Origin: Pseudomonas cremoricolorata DSM 17059 = NBRC 16634
Lineage (GTDB): Bacteria; Pseudomonadota; Gammaproteobacteria; Pseudomonadales; Pseudomonadaceae
Assembly: GCF_000425745.1 (NCBI RefSeq)
Contig: NZ_AUEA01000007.1
Location: 1-64,000 of the forward strand
Reading direction: 5' to 3'
DNA length: 64,000 nt
Of the stretch, positions 1-8,193 are shown piece after piece. The translations under genes were made by a program, and so were the position numbers. Positions within the stretch are counted from its first letter, which is position 1. The number at the start of each line of letters is the position of its first letter. The notes under the pieces are model-generated. The model did no database searches. It saw only the letters and a list, made by a program, of their open reading frames with translations, and was not told the origin of the DNA.

Positions 1-70
1 ATTCGCAGCTCACGAACATCACATATCCGAATTCGCTGGCACGTTCACAGAACGCACCGGCTACCGAATT

Positions 71-187
71 TCTTGACGACCATAGAGCATTGGAACCACC
101 TGATCCCATCCCGAACTCAGCAGTGAAACGATGCATCGCCGATGGTAGTGTGGGGTTTCCCCATGTGAGAGTAGGTCATCGTCAAGA
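71..187 (+). rRNA. rrf: 5S ribosomal RNA
   Basis: The 5' end tcttgacga (71-79) pairs exactly with tcgtcaaga (179-187), the closing helix of 5S rRNA. The interior carries the conserved CCGAACTCAG and GATGGTAGTGTGGGG stretches found in gammaproteobacterial 5S. It is the last gene of an rRNA operon whose 23S gene lies outside the window; bases 1-70 are 23S-5S spacer. Length of 117 nt fits the family. Confidence 0.95.
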
Positions 188-197
188 TTCATTTCGC

Positions 198-239
198 AAA
201 ACCCCTATCTGCGCGAGCAGGTAGGGGTTTTGTCTTTTC
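198..239 (+). terminator. rRNA operon terminator
   Basis: A GC-rich hairpin follows the 5S gene by 10 nt: AAAACCCCTA plus tctgc on the left, gcagg plus TAGGGGTTTT on the right, around a GCGA loop, followed by a T-rich run. It is a classic intrinsic terminator for the rRNA operon. Confidence 0.9.
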
Positions 240-242
240 TGG

Positions 243-453
243 CTCATAACCAGACGCGGCCCTGACTCTGCTCTCGCAGATTTCCCCCTCATTTACCACG
301 AAAGTAGGCAAACTACGTGACTTGCCTGGCCGCTAACGGCGTCAAGACCTTGTTCTTGCCGTTTCAACAGCGCCAGGAAATGACCGCTAGGAGTGTCGAC
401 TCCAGGCGAATTTTGGATCTACCACCGAAATATCACGTGAGGTTACAAGCGAG
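243..453. other. intergenic region before the ThDP enzyme
   Basis: About 210 bases between the rRNA terminator and the next gene. It must hold the promoter of the downstream gene. I see no clear promoter, operator or RNA gene in it. A weak GAGG-containing stretch (439-443) precedes the start codon. Confidence 0.4.
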
Positions 454-2097
454 ATGGCCAAGGCCGCCGATGTCGTTGTGCAATGCCTGGAAAACGAAGG
501 TGTCGAGTATGTATTTGGTATTCCTGGCGAGGAAAACCTCGACCTGCTGGAATCCCTGCGTAAGTCGAAGATCAAGTTGGTGCTGACCCGTCACGAGCAG
601 TCTGCCGGCTTCATGGCTGCCACCTACGGACGCCTGACCGGCAAGACCGGTGTCAGCCTTTCGACGCTCGGTCCTGGCGCGACCAACCTGGTAACCGCCA
701 GCGCCTACGCCTACCTCGGCGGCATGCCGATGATGATGATCACTGGCCAGAAGCCGATCAAGAAGTCCAAGCAGGGCCGTTTCCAGATCATCGACGTCTG
801 CGGCATGATGGACCCCATCACCAAGTACACCCATCAGTTCGCCTCGGCCGACAACATCCCGGCCCGTATGCGCGAAGCGTTCCGCCTGGCTGAAGAAGAG
901 AAGCCCGGTGCCGTGCACCTGGAACTGCCTGAGGACATCGCGGCCGAACAAACCGACTCGATGCCGATTCCGCCAAGCCTGCACCGCCGCCCCTTGGCAG
1001 AGCACAAGGCGATCGAAGCCGCTGTCGAGAAACTGCAGAACGCCCGCAGCCCGATTCTGGTGATCGGCGCCGGTGCCAACCGCAAGATGACGGCCAAGGT
1101 GCTCAAGCAGCTGATCGACAAGACCGGCATCCCGTTCATCACCACGCAGATGGGTAAAGGCGTGGTCGACGAGCGTCATCCTCGCTTCCTGGGCAATGCG
1201 GCGCTGTCGTCCGGCGACTTCGTGCACCGCGCGGTGGAAGCGGCCGACCTGATCGTCAACATTGGCCACGACGTGATCGAGAAGCCGCCGTTCTTCATGG
1301 TCCGTGGCGGCACCGAAGTCATCCATATCAACTTCCGCTCTGCCGAAGTCGATGCGGTGTACTTCCCGCAGATCGAGGTGATCGGCGACATCGCCAACGC
1401 CGTGTGGCAGATCGGCGAAGCGCTCACCGACACTACCCACTGGGACTTCACCCGGCTGATGACCATTCGTGAAGCCAACGAAGCGCAGATCGTCGAAGGC
1501 GCCGATGACGAGCGCTTCCCGGTCTACCCCCAGCGTCTGGTCGCCGACATCCGTCGTGCGCTGCCCTCTGAGGGCATCGTCGCGCTGGACAACGGCATCT
1601 ACAAGATCTGGTTCGCCCGCAACTACAAGGCCCACAAGCCCAATACAGTACTGCTGGACAACGCCCTGGCGACCATGGGCGCAGGCCTGCCATCGGCCAT
1701 GGCCGCGCATCTGGTGCACCCGGATCGCCCGGTCATTTCGGTGTGCGGTGACGGCGGTTTCATGATGAACAGCCAGGAACTGGAAACCGCCGTGCGCTTA
1801 GGCATGCACCTGACCGTGGTGATTCTGCGTGACGATGGCTACGGCATGATCCGCTGGAAGCAGGCGAACATGGGCTTCACCGATTTCGGCCTCGATTACG
1901 GCAACCCGGACTTCGTCAAATACGCCGAAGCCTACGGCGCCAATGGCCATCGCGTGGAAAGCGCCGAAGGCTTCCTGCCGTTGCTGCAGCACTGCATCGA
2001 CACCCCAGGCGTTCACGTCATCGACTGCCCGGTCGATTACAGCGAAAACGACCGCATCCTCAACAGCGAGCTGCGTGAGCGCGCGCTGAGCGTTTAA
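454..2097 (+). CDS. Acetolactate-synthase-like thiamine diphosphate enzyme, large subunit
   Basis: A 547-residue ThDP-dependent decarboxylase-fold protein, cytoplasmic. The three domains of the family can be followed: an N-terminal pyrimidine-binding domain with the catalytic Glu48 in the HEQSAGFMA motif, a central domain (about 190-330), and a C-terminal pyrophosphate-binding domain with G432-D433-G434. The usual family role is condensing two pyruvates to acetolactate and CO2. The metal-binding motif ends DDGYG (from 460) rather than the NN of anabolic IlvB, and no small regulatory subunit gene follows, so a catabolic AlsS-like or related alpha-keto acid role fits better than isoleucine/valine synthesis. 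Exact substrate is unproven. It is a single-gene unit. Confidence 0.85.
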   Translation: MAKAADVVVQCLENEGVEYVFGIPGEENLDLLESLRKSKIKLVLTRHEQSAGFMAATYGRLTGKTGVSLSTLGPGATNLVTASAYAYLGGMPMMMITGQKPIKKSKQGRFQIIDVCGMMDPITKYTHQFASADNIPARMREAFRLAEEEKPGAVHLELPEDIAAEQTDSMPIPPSLHRRPLAEHKAIEAAVEKLQNARSPILVIGAGANRKMTAKVLKQLIDKTGIPFITTQMGKGVVDERHPRFLGNAALSSGDFVHRAVEAADLIVNIGHDVIEKPPFFMVRGGTEVIHINFRSAEVDAVYFPQIEVIGDIANAVWQIGEALTDTTHWDFTRLMTIREANEAQIVEGADDERFPVYPQRLVADIRRALPSEGIVALDNGIYKIWFARNYKAHKPNTVLLDNALATMGAGLPSAMAAHLVHPDRPVISVCGDGGFMMNSQELETAVRLGMHLTVVILRDDGYGMIRWKQANMGFTDFGLDYGNPDFVKYAEAYGANGHRVESAEGFLPLLQHCIDTPGVHVIDCPVDYSENDRILNSELRERALSV

Positions 2098-2112
2098 GCC
2101 GCTAGACCGGGT

Positions 2113-2131
2113 CGCTACTGGCACAGTAGCG
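2113..2131 (+). terminator. possible hairpin terminator
   Basis: CGCTACTG and CAGTAGCG form a perfect 8-bp stem with a 3-nt loop 15 bases after the preceding stop codon. There is no T-run after it, so it may be a weak or factor-assisted terminator. Confidence 0.4.
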
Positions 2132-2227
2132 GCCCTGGCCTGATTACTCCTGATCCACACCATCCAAGCCGTTGCCCTGCGCCTGTGCTAGGGTGCATGG
2201 CTACGTGTGCCTCAGGACAGTCAGCCC

Positions 2228-2785
2228 ATGCTCCCCTCTCTAAGCGACAAAGAACTGCTTCGCCTCGAAGACCTGCTCATCACCTACGGCAATGACTACT
2301 CGGTGCTCAACCTGGCCGAGCTCAACGGCTTTTTCACAGCGCTCGCCAGTTCGCCGGTGCGGGTATTACCTGAACAATGGCTGCCCGCGGTCGCCGGCGG
2401 CAAAGTACCCAAGTTCAAGAAGCCGGCCCATGAAGAGGCCTACACCGCGCTAATGTTGCGCTACGCCGATCAGGTGGCGCAGTCGCTGGCCGATGACTTG
2501 GACAGCTACCAGCCGCTGTTCGAACACAGTGAAGATGAACACGGCAGCATCGTGGTATTGGAAGAGTGGTGCTTCGGTTATATGCGCGGTACCCAGATCG
2601 CCGGATGGGATGAGTTGCCCGCCGCGCAGAACGAACAGCTCAAGGCCATTTCCCTGCACGGTCTGGAAGACAACTTCGAGCTGCTCGATACCATGAGCCG
2701 CGAACAACTGCAGGCGTGCGTGCCGCAGGTGCTGGAATCGGTGCGTGGGCTGTATCGCTTTCAACGGCAGCAAACGCCTAGTTGA
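2228..2785 (+). CDS. YecA/UPF0149 family protein
   Basis: About 185 residues, all-helical, of the UPF0149 (YecA/YgfB) family. The typical beginning of the fold is seen in LSDKELLRLEDLL and LAELNGFFTAL near the N-terminus, and EEWCFGYMRG around residue 115. Family members are small cytoplasmic proteins of poorly defined function; many carry a C-terminal SEC-type zinc motif, which is absent here. ATG at 2228 is chosen because AGGACAG (2213-2219) is a well-placed ribosome binding site; an in-frame GTG at 2207 would add seven residues without a comparable site. Confidence 0.8.
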   Translation: MLPSLSDKELLRLEDLLITYGNDYSVLNLAELNGFFTALASSPVRVLPEQWLPAVAGGKVPKFKKPAHEEAYTALMLRYADQVAQSLADDLDSYQPLFEHSEDEHGSIVVLEEWCFGYMRGTQIAGWDELPAAQNEQLKAISLHGLEDNFELLDTMSREQLQACVPQVLESVRGLYRFQRQQTPS

Positions 2786-2892
2786 AGTTGCCAACTCCCC
2801 CACAAATACCTCTGTACGTATGAACCTTGTCGAGCAGATTTGATCCGAGCGAACAACCTCGCATTCATCTCTGCTCAAAAGGAAGTGTCACC

Positions 2893-3765
2893 ATGCACGA
2901 TGCCAGCACTGGTAGTCTTATCAAGTCATACCGCTACGGAAGAGGCTATCTGATCTTCATTTACGGCTTCATCGCCGTATTGCTCGGCCTTGCCGCGTTC
3001 CTCGCCTACGGATATTCCATTTTCTCCACGCCAGGCGCCACCACATCGGGTGGTACCCGCTTCAATGGTCCGCCCGAAGTCCTGCTGTATGCGGCAGGTT
3101 TCCTTGTCTTCATTGCACTGTGTATGTTCGCCCTGTCGCGTTGGCAAAAGAAACTGCGTGACGCCCGCTACGACGTGCATGAACACGGCATTCGCCAGGT
3201 CACTTCGAGCGTCGATGAGTTCGTGCCCTTCGTCGAGATGAATGACCTGTACCTGTTCGCGTCGGGCCAGACCCTGACTGCCGGGCTGATCAACAACCTC
3301 GCCTATCGCCGCCACTCCGGTGAACAGTTCCGCCGGGTCAACCCGCATATGCCCAAGCTGGATGAGTTCATGGAACTGGTGCGTGACCTGCACGTGCAAG
3401 CCCGTCTGCCCATCGCCCTGGAAACCTTGAGCCAGGGTGGCTCGGTGCAGTTCAACTACGCCGACACGAAACAAGTGTGGGGCAAGCGGATGACCGGCAA
3501 CTTCCTCAATGTGGAGACCAAGCCACTGTTGATCACACCCCAGACCCTGGAAGTGGACGGCCGTCGTTTCCCCATTTCGCTGTTGCGCGAAGCCAGCATG
3601 AGCAACTGGACCGAGAAGGTGGTGATCAAGGACAACGATGGCCAAGTGGTGTTGTCGACCATCGCCACCGGCATCATGAGCATGGACGTGTTCTTCAACG
3701 TGCTGGGCTGGATGCAGGAACAACAGCAGGTCGCGGTGGCCGGTAAAGTATTGGCCGATCAGTGA
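2893..3765 (+). CDS. Two-helix membrane protein of unknown function
   Basis: A 290-residue protein I do not recognise. Two hydrophobic helices lie near residues 18-40 and 63-82, separated by a short Gly/Pro/Thr-rich loop, followed by a roughly 200-residue soluble domain that is probably cytoplasmic. That layout resembles small PH-like or DUF-type membrane-anchored sensors in Pseudomonas, but no motif proves it. ATG 2893 is preceded by AAAAGGAAG, a good ribosome binding site; longer readings back to 2827 lack one. The next gene starts 26 bases downstream on the same strand and encodes a lipoprotein, so the two are probably co-transcribed. Confidence 0.7.
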   Translation: MHDASTGSLIKSYRYGRGYLIFIYGFIAVLLGLAAFLAYGYSIFSTPGATTSGGTRFNGPPEVLLYAAGFLVFIALCMFALSRWQKKLRDARYDVHEHGIRQVTSSVDEFVPFVEMNDLYLFASGQTLTAGLINNLAYRRHSGEQFRRVNPHMPKLDEFMELVRDLHVQARLPIALETLSQGGSVQFNYADTKQVWGKRMTGNFLNVETKPLLITPQTLEVDGRRFPISLLREASMSNWTEKVVIKDNDGQVVLSTIATGIMSMDVFFNVLGWMQEQQQVAVAGKVLADQ

Positions 3766-3791
3766 TCATCTGAACGCACTTGGGACGCGCC

Positions 3792-4499
3792 ATGGCCATA
3801 CCCTACAAAGCCGCTGCAGTTCTGACCTTGGCCGTGCTGAGCAGCGCGTGCGTGCCGTGGAAGCGTGAACGCCCGGCCTATGCTGACCTGTGTACCTCGA
3901 AGTTCGAGTTTCAGGTGCCGGGCCCGCAAGGGCCGACACGCATCTTCCTGCAGGCCTATCTGTACGATCACGCTGCGCGTTGGTCCGATCAGCCGTTCCA
4001 GCAAGTGCTGCATGTTCAACACCCTGGCGAGAAGTATCCCCGTTCAGAGTTCTACGTGCAGTTGATTGCCTACAACCAGGACCGTCAGCGCGTGAAACGT
4101 GGCAGCGGCGGGGTGCCTGCCGTACCGATTCTGTACGACAGCCGTGAAGCGTTCATCACTTTCGCCGATGGCACACGGTTGCAGGCCAGGCCCGAGGTGT
4201 ACCTCGGCGACGGCGATGTCTACGACTACACCCGCATCACGCCGCGCAACGCACGGCCCTCGCCGTATGACATCAACAGTGACGAAGTGCATGGCCTGAT
4301 CCCGCGCATCACCAACAATAAGCACTATGGCTCGGCCTACGTGGTGTTCCAGACCGATCGGTTCGCCGCCGATTCGAAGTGGACCATCAACTTGGGCGCG
4401 CTCCAGGTGCAAGGCCAGAAGTTACCGATCCCGCCCTTGCAGCTCTGCCATCAACCGGTCAAGACCTGGATCGGCATCGAACCGTTGATGAGGCCCTGA
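3792..4499 (+). CDS. Putative lipoprotein
   Basis: A 235-residue predicted lipoprotein. The N-terminus has a lysine, a hydrophobic stretch and the lipobox LSSAC, giving an acylated cysteine at about residue 20. The mature part is rich in beta-type sequence and aromatic residues and matches no family I know. ATG 3792 fits the signal peptide; the in-frame TTG at 3780 adds four residues and is less likely. It follows the membrane protein by 26 bases, so the two may act together at the envelope. The 3' end almost meets the convergent GntR gene. Confidence 0.7.
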   Translation: MAIPYKAAAVLTLAVLSSACVPWKRERPAYADLCTSKFEFQVPGPQGPTRIFLQAYLYDHAARWSDQPFQQVLHVQHPGEKYPRSEFYVQLIAYNQDRQRVKRGSGGVPAVPILYDSREAFITFADGTRLQARPEVYLGDGDVYDYTRITPRNARPSPYDINSDEVHGLIPRITNNKHYGSAYVVFQTDRFAADSKWTINLGALQVQGQKLPIPPLQLCHQPVKTWIGIEPLMRP

Positions 4500-4501
4500 A
4501 C

Positions 4502-5239
4502 TCAGCTGGCGCTGCGGTCTCGACGCATTTGCGTGGTGAGGGTGAAGCGATCGGCCGGGTGTACGGTTTCCGAGACAGCCATCAGCTCGCCGATTTCATC
4601 GCGGTACTGACGAATGATGCGCAGGCCCGGTGAACCGGCCTCGGCCGCCAGCGCCTGGGCAAGCTCGGCGCTGAGCAGCACCGCCCGTACCTGTTGATCG
4701 ACCACGGCGATCGCCCTGCCGAAATGCGCTTCGATCAGCCCGGCGATCAACTGGTCGGGATGCTCATGGGCCAGTTCGATGACATCGCTGTAGTCGCGCT
4801 GCGCATAGACGTCGGTCCAGCACAGCGGCGCTGCGTTATGCACCCGGTCGACACGAATGCTCGACACGCAGAAGTAGTGCTCGCCCGGCACCAGGCCCAG
4901 TCGCGCCGCTTCGCTCAGATCAGCGACGAAGTGGCGCACGGTCTGGATTTCCCGCTGCTGGGTTTCAGCCAGGTGGGCGAGGTCGGCCACGCTGGCGAGC
5001 GATTGCGAATACCCCCCACGCGGACTGCTGGCCTCGACCCGTGTGCCGACGCGCTTGCGCCGCGACACCAGCCCCTGCACCGACAGCTGATTGATTGCCG
5101 CACGCACGGTGTGGCGGCTGACATCGTACAGGTCGCACAGCTCGAATTCGGTGGGCAGCAGGCTGCCAACCGGGTAACGGCCTGTGGCGATACCTTCCAT
5201 CAAATCCTTCGCCACGCTGGCGTATCGCGCCTGATTCAT
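4502..5239 (-). CDS. GntR family regulator (HutC/UTRA type)
   Basis: A 245-residue transcription factor. The N-terminal winged helix (about 5-72) includes YDVSRHTVRAAINQL, the recognition-helix region of GntR proteins. The remaining 160 residues have the size and pattern of a UTRA small-molecule-binding domain (HutC subfamily). It is divergent from the lyase and transporter genes, and the intergenic region carries a 12-bp perfect palindrome, so it most likely represses that unit until a substrate-derived ligand binds. The ligand is unknown. Confidence 0.85.
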   Translation of the reverse strand: MNQARYASVAKDLMEGIATGRYPVGSLLPTEFELCDLYDVSRHTVRAAINQLSVQGLVSRRKRVGTRVEASSPRGGYSQSLASVADLAHLAETQQREIQTVRHFVADLSEAARLGLVPGEHYFCVSSIRVDRVHNAAPLCWTDVYAQRDYSDVIELAHEHPDQLIAGLIEAHFGRAIAVVDQQVRAVLLSAELAQALAAEAGSPGLRIIRQYRDEIGELMAVSETVHPADRFTLTTQMRRDRSAS

Positions 5240-5300
5240 GCCTTTGGTCGTTCCCTGGAAATTCGTCGGTTGACAGTGTAACAGCGGTGGGGCAAGAATT

Positions 5301-5325
5301 ATGTACGTACATTATCAATATGTAC
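5301..5325. promoter_or_regulatory. Candidate GntR operator
   Basis: ATGTACGTACAT (5301-5312) is a perfect 12-bp palindrome, and a third ATGTAC half-site follows at 5320-5325, 19 bp after the first. The sites sit between the divergent gntR and lyase start codons, 31 bases before the lyase ATG. The symmetrical core is typical of HutC-type GntR operators. Binding is inferred from position and symmetry. Confidence 0.65.
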
Positions 5326-5355
5326 GGTCAATAACAACATTTCAGGATCTTGCCC

Positions 5356-6711
5356 ATGTCCACTACCGTTTTCGATTCCACCTTGTTCCGCGACATGTTC
5401 GGCACCGCCGAAATGCGTGAAGTGTTTTCCGACAAAGCGCTGATCGAGCGTTACATCGAGGTCGAAGTGGCCCTGGCCAAGGCCGAAGCGCAGTGCGGGG
5501 TGATTCCTGCCGAAGCCGCCACGCAGATCGCCGAGCTGTCGCGCTACGAGTCGCTGGATCTGGCGCTGATGCAGCATGAAACCGAAATTGTCGGCTATCC
5601 GATCCTGCCGCTGGTCGAGCAGTTGTCCAATCTGTGCGGCGAAGCGGGCCGTTACGTGCATTGGGGTGCCACCACCCAGGACATCATGGACACCGCTGTG
5701 GTGTTGCAGGTGCGCAGCGCCCTGGCCATCGTCGAGCGCGACGTGCAAGCCGTGCGCGGTCTGCTGGCCGAGCTGGCGCAGCGCTATCGCGACACGCCCA
5801 TGGCTGGCCGCACGCACTTGCAGCATGCCTTGCCGATCACCTTCGGCTACAAGTGCGCCGTATGGCTGAGCATGTTCGACCGGCACGCCGAGCGCCTGGT
5901 CGAGCTGCGCCCACGGGTTGAGGTCGGCCAGTTCGCCGGCGCCGCAGGCACTCTGGCGTCGCTGGGCGACAAGGGCCTGCAAGTGCAGGCCGCTCTGATG
6001 GCTGAACTCGGCCTGGGCGTGCCGCAAGCCACCTGGCACGTGGCCCGTGATGGTTTTGCCGAAACCCTGAACTTCCTCGGCCTGGTCACCGCCTCGCTGG
6101 GCAAAGTGGCGCTGGACATCATGATGATGATGACCAGCGAGCTGGGCGAAGCCTACGAGCCGTTTGTCAAAGGGCGTGGCGCCAGCAGCACCATGCCGCA
6201 GAAGCGCAACCCGATTTCCTGCGAACTGATGTACGCCGCAGCCAAAGGTGTACGCCAGCAGGCCGGGCTGATGCTCGATGCGATGATTCAGGACTTCGAA
6301 CGCTCCACCGGTCCGTGGCAGGCCGAGTGGATCGCCATCCCAGAAGCCTTCGCCCTGTCTGCCGCCTCGCTGGGTCAGGCGCGCTTCATGCTCGCCGGCC
6401 TGGATGTGCGCACCGAGCGCATGCGCAAGAACCTCGACATGACCCAGGGCCTGATCGTCGCAGAAGCCGTGATGATGGGCCTGGCCCCGGCGCTTGGCCG
6501 CCAGGTGGCACACGACGTGGTGTACAGCGCCTGCCGCCGCGCCAACGACGAAGGCATCAGCCTGTTCGAAGCGCTGCAAGCGCAAGGCGAGGCCACCGAG
6601 CGTCTGGATCTGGCCACCCTCGAAGGGCTGTGCGACCCGAGTAACTACCTGGGCCTGGCCCCGCAGATGGTCGACCGGGCGCTTTCGCAGCCCGGCAGCG
6701 TCGCCCGCTGA
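5356..6711 (+). CDS. Fumarase/aspartase superfamily lyase (PurB/PcaB-like)
   Basis: A 451-residue member of the superfamily that includes adenylosuccinate lyase, argininosuccinate lyase and 3-carboxymuconate cycloisomerase. The signature GASSTMPQKRNP begins at G275, with the family Ser277/Ser278 loop and Lys283; the second motif is GATTQDIMDT near residue 106. These enzymes act in the cytoplasm, usually by eliminating from or cyclising a succinyl group. The true purB or pcaB are normally found in purine or protocatechuate settings; this gene instead precedes a dicarboxylate/amino-acid transporter and is divergent from a GntR gene. A catabolic C-N lyase on an N-substituted aspartate, or a cycloisomerase, is plausible. 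ATG 5356 follows AGGATC. Confidence 0.75.
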   Translation: MSTTVFDSTLFRDMFGTAEMREVFSDKALIERYIEVEVALAKAEAQCGVIPAEAATQIAELSRYESLDLALMQHETEIVGYPILPLVEQLSNLCGEAGRYVHWGATTQDIMDTAVVLQVRSALAIVERDVQAVRGLLAELAQRYRDTPMAGRTHLQHALPITFGYKCAVWLSMFDRHAERLVELRPRVEVGQFAGAAGTLASLGDKGLQVQAALMAELGLGVPQATWHVARDGFAETLNFLGLVTASLGKVALDIMMMMTSELGEAYEPFVKGRGASSTMPQKRNPISCELMYAAAKGVRQQAGLMLDAMIQDFERSTGPWQAEWIAIPEAFALSAASLGQARFMLAGLDVRTERMRKNLDMTQGLIVAEAVMMGLAPALGRQVAHDVVYSACRRANDEGISLFEALQAQGEATERLDLATLEGLCDPSNYLGLAPQMVDRALSQPGSVAR

Positions 6712-6777
6712 GTCGATTCGGGCCCGGCGTGCCGGGCTCTGGTGCTGCTTCCCTACAAGAACAATGAGAACGCAACC

Positions 6778-8079
6778 ATGTCGTCCACTACGAAAAAACC
6801 GCTGTACAAGGACCTGACCTTTCAGGTGCTCGCGGCGATGCTGCTGGGCATCGCCTTTGGTTTCATCGCCCCCGAGGTCGCTGCCAGCTTCAAGATTCTC
6901 GGGGACATCTTCCTCAAACTGATCAAGACCGCCGTGGCCCCGCTGGTGTTCTTCACCGTGGTGCATGGCATCGCCTCGGCCGGTGACATCAAGCGCGTCG
7001 GCAAGGTCGGCTGGCGCGCGCTGGTGTACTTCGAGGTGCTGTCCACCGCAGCGCTGGCGCTGGGCCTGCTGTGGGGCAACTTGATCGGCATCGGCTCGGG
7101 CATGCACGGCGCACACGCCAGCAGCGCCGCGTCGGCTGCGGCCAGTGCCGCGGTCGCCAAGGGCCATGCACCGACTTCGACCATGGACTTCATCTACAAC
7201 ATCTTCCCCGACAACTTCGTCGGCGCCTTCGCCGGCGGGCAGTTGTTGCAGGTGCTGGTGATCGCCGTGCTGTTCGGTTTTGCCTTGCTGGCGCTCAAGC
7301 ATGAACGCCGCCAGGTGATCGAAGATGGCCTGAACCGGGTGTCGGAATGCTTCTTCGAGTTCATCAACCTGATCATGAAGTTCGCTCCGCTGGGCGCCTT
7401 CGGTTCGGTGGCCTACGCCGTTGGCAGCAATGGCTCGGCCGTGCTGATGTCGCTGGCCAACCTGGTGCTGATGTTCTACGTGGCGATCGCCTTCTTCCTG
7501 TTCGTGATCCTCGGCACCGTGTGCCGGTTGTCGGGCTTCAGCTTCTGGCGCTTCCTCAAGTACATCAAGGATGAAATCTTCATCGTGCTGGGCACCGCGT
7601 CTTCGGAAAGCGCACTGCCGCGTCTGTTGCAGAAACTCGAACGCCTGGGCTGCTCGAAGCAGAGTGTCGGTCTGGTCTTGCCGACGGGGTATGCCTTCAA
7701 CCTCGACGGCACCTCGATCTACATGTCGATGTGCGTGCTGTTCATCGCCAACGCCTATGGCGTGCCGCTGGGCTGGGAACAGCAACTGGGCATTCTGGCG
7801 ATCATGCTGGTGACCTCCAAGGGCGCGGCCGCGGTATCAGGCGGCAGCTTCGTGGTGTTCGCCGCCACGGTCACCGCCATTGGCGTGCTGCCCATCGAAG
7901 GCCTGGCCTTGCTGTTCGGCGTGTACCGCTTCATGTCGATGGCCATGGCCGCGTGCAACACCATCGGCAACAGCGTGGCCACGGTGGTGGTCGCCAAGTG
8001 GTCGGGGGAGTTCACCGAGCAGACCGCGCGTGAAGAATACGCCCGGGTGCTGGGCCGTCCGGCCGGCGCGGCGCTGTGA
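6778..8079 (+). CDS. Dicarboxylate/amino acid:cation symporter (DAACS family)
   Basis: A 433-residue inner-membrane symporter of the DctA/GltP type. Eight or so hydrophobic segments are visible, with the two hallmark elements: ASSESALPR in hairpin 1, and NLDGTSIYM (from N308), a variant of the NMDGT cation/substrate motif. Hairpin 2 contains TSKGAAAVSGG. An Ala/Ser-rich insertion lies near residues 110-135 in a periplasmic loop. The gene starts 66 bases after the lyase and probably shares its mRNA, importing that enzyme's substrate. ATG 6778 is chosen over an upstream GTG (6742) because of family N-terminal length. Confidence 0.88.
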   Translation: MSSTTKKPLYKDLTFQVLAAMLLGIAFGFIAPEVAASFKILGDIFLKLIKTAVAPLVFFTVVHGIASAGDIKRVGKVGWRALVYFEVLSTAALALGLLWGNLIGIGSGMHGAHASSAASAAASAAVAKGHAPTSTMDFIYNIFPDNFVGAFAGGQLLQVLVIAVLFGFALLALKHERRQVIEDGLNRVSECFFEFINLIMKFAPLGAFGSVAYAVGSNGSAVLMSLANLVLMFYVAIAFFLFVILGTVCRLSGFSFWRFLKYIKDEIFIVLGTASSESALPRLLQKLERLGCSKQSVGLVLPTGYAFNLDGTSIYMSMCVLFIANAYGVPLGWEQQLGILAIMLVTSKGAAAVSGGSFVVFAATVTAIGVLPIEGLALLFGVYRFMSMAMAACNTIGNSVATVVVAKWSGEFTEQTAREEYARVLGRPAGAAL

Positions 8080-8151
8080 GGGGATGAGGCTGCGCACTGA
8101 CTGACGTCGGTTTCGGCCAGCGTTTGATCGCAACCCCTGAAAGCAACGACT

Positions 8152-8187
8152 GAAAGCCACCTGAGCCCAGCGCTCGAGGTGGCTTTC
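8152..8187. terminator. Bidirectional terminator
   Basis: GAAAGCCACCT (8152-8162) and AGGTGGCTTTC (8177-8187) make a perfect 11-bp stem with a 14-nt loop. It sits between the converging transporter and LysR genes and can end transcription from both sides. Confidence 0.75.
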
Positions 8188-8193
8188 TTGCAT

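Noticed and set aside
5299..7785. 828-codon frame on the strand opposite the lyase and transporter
   Set aside because: Shadow of two well-supported genes; His/Gln/Arg-rich translation with no domain.
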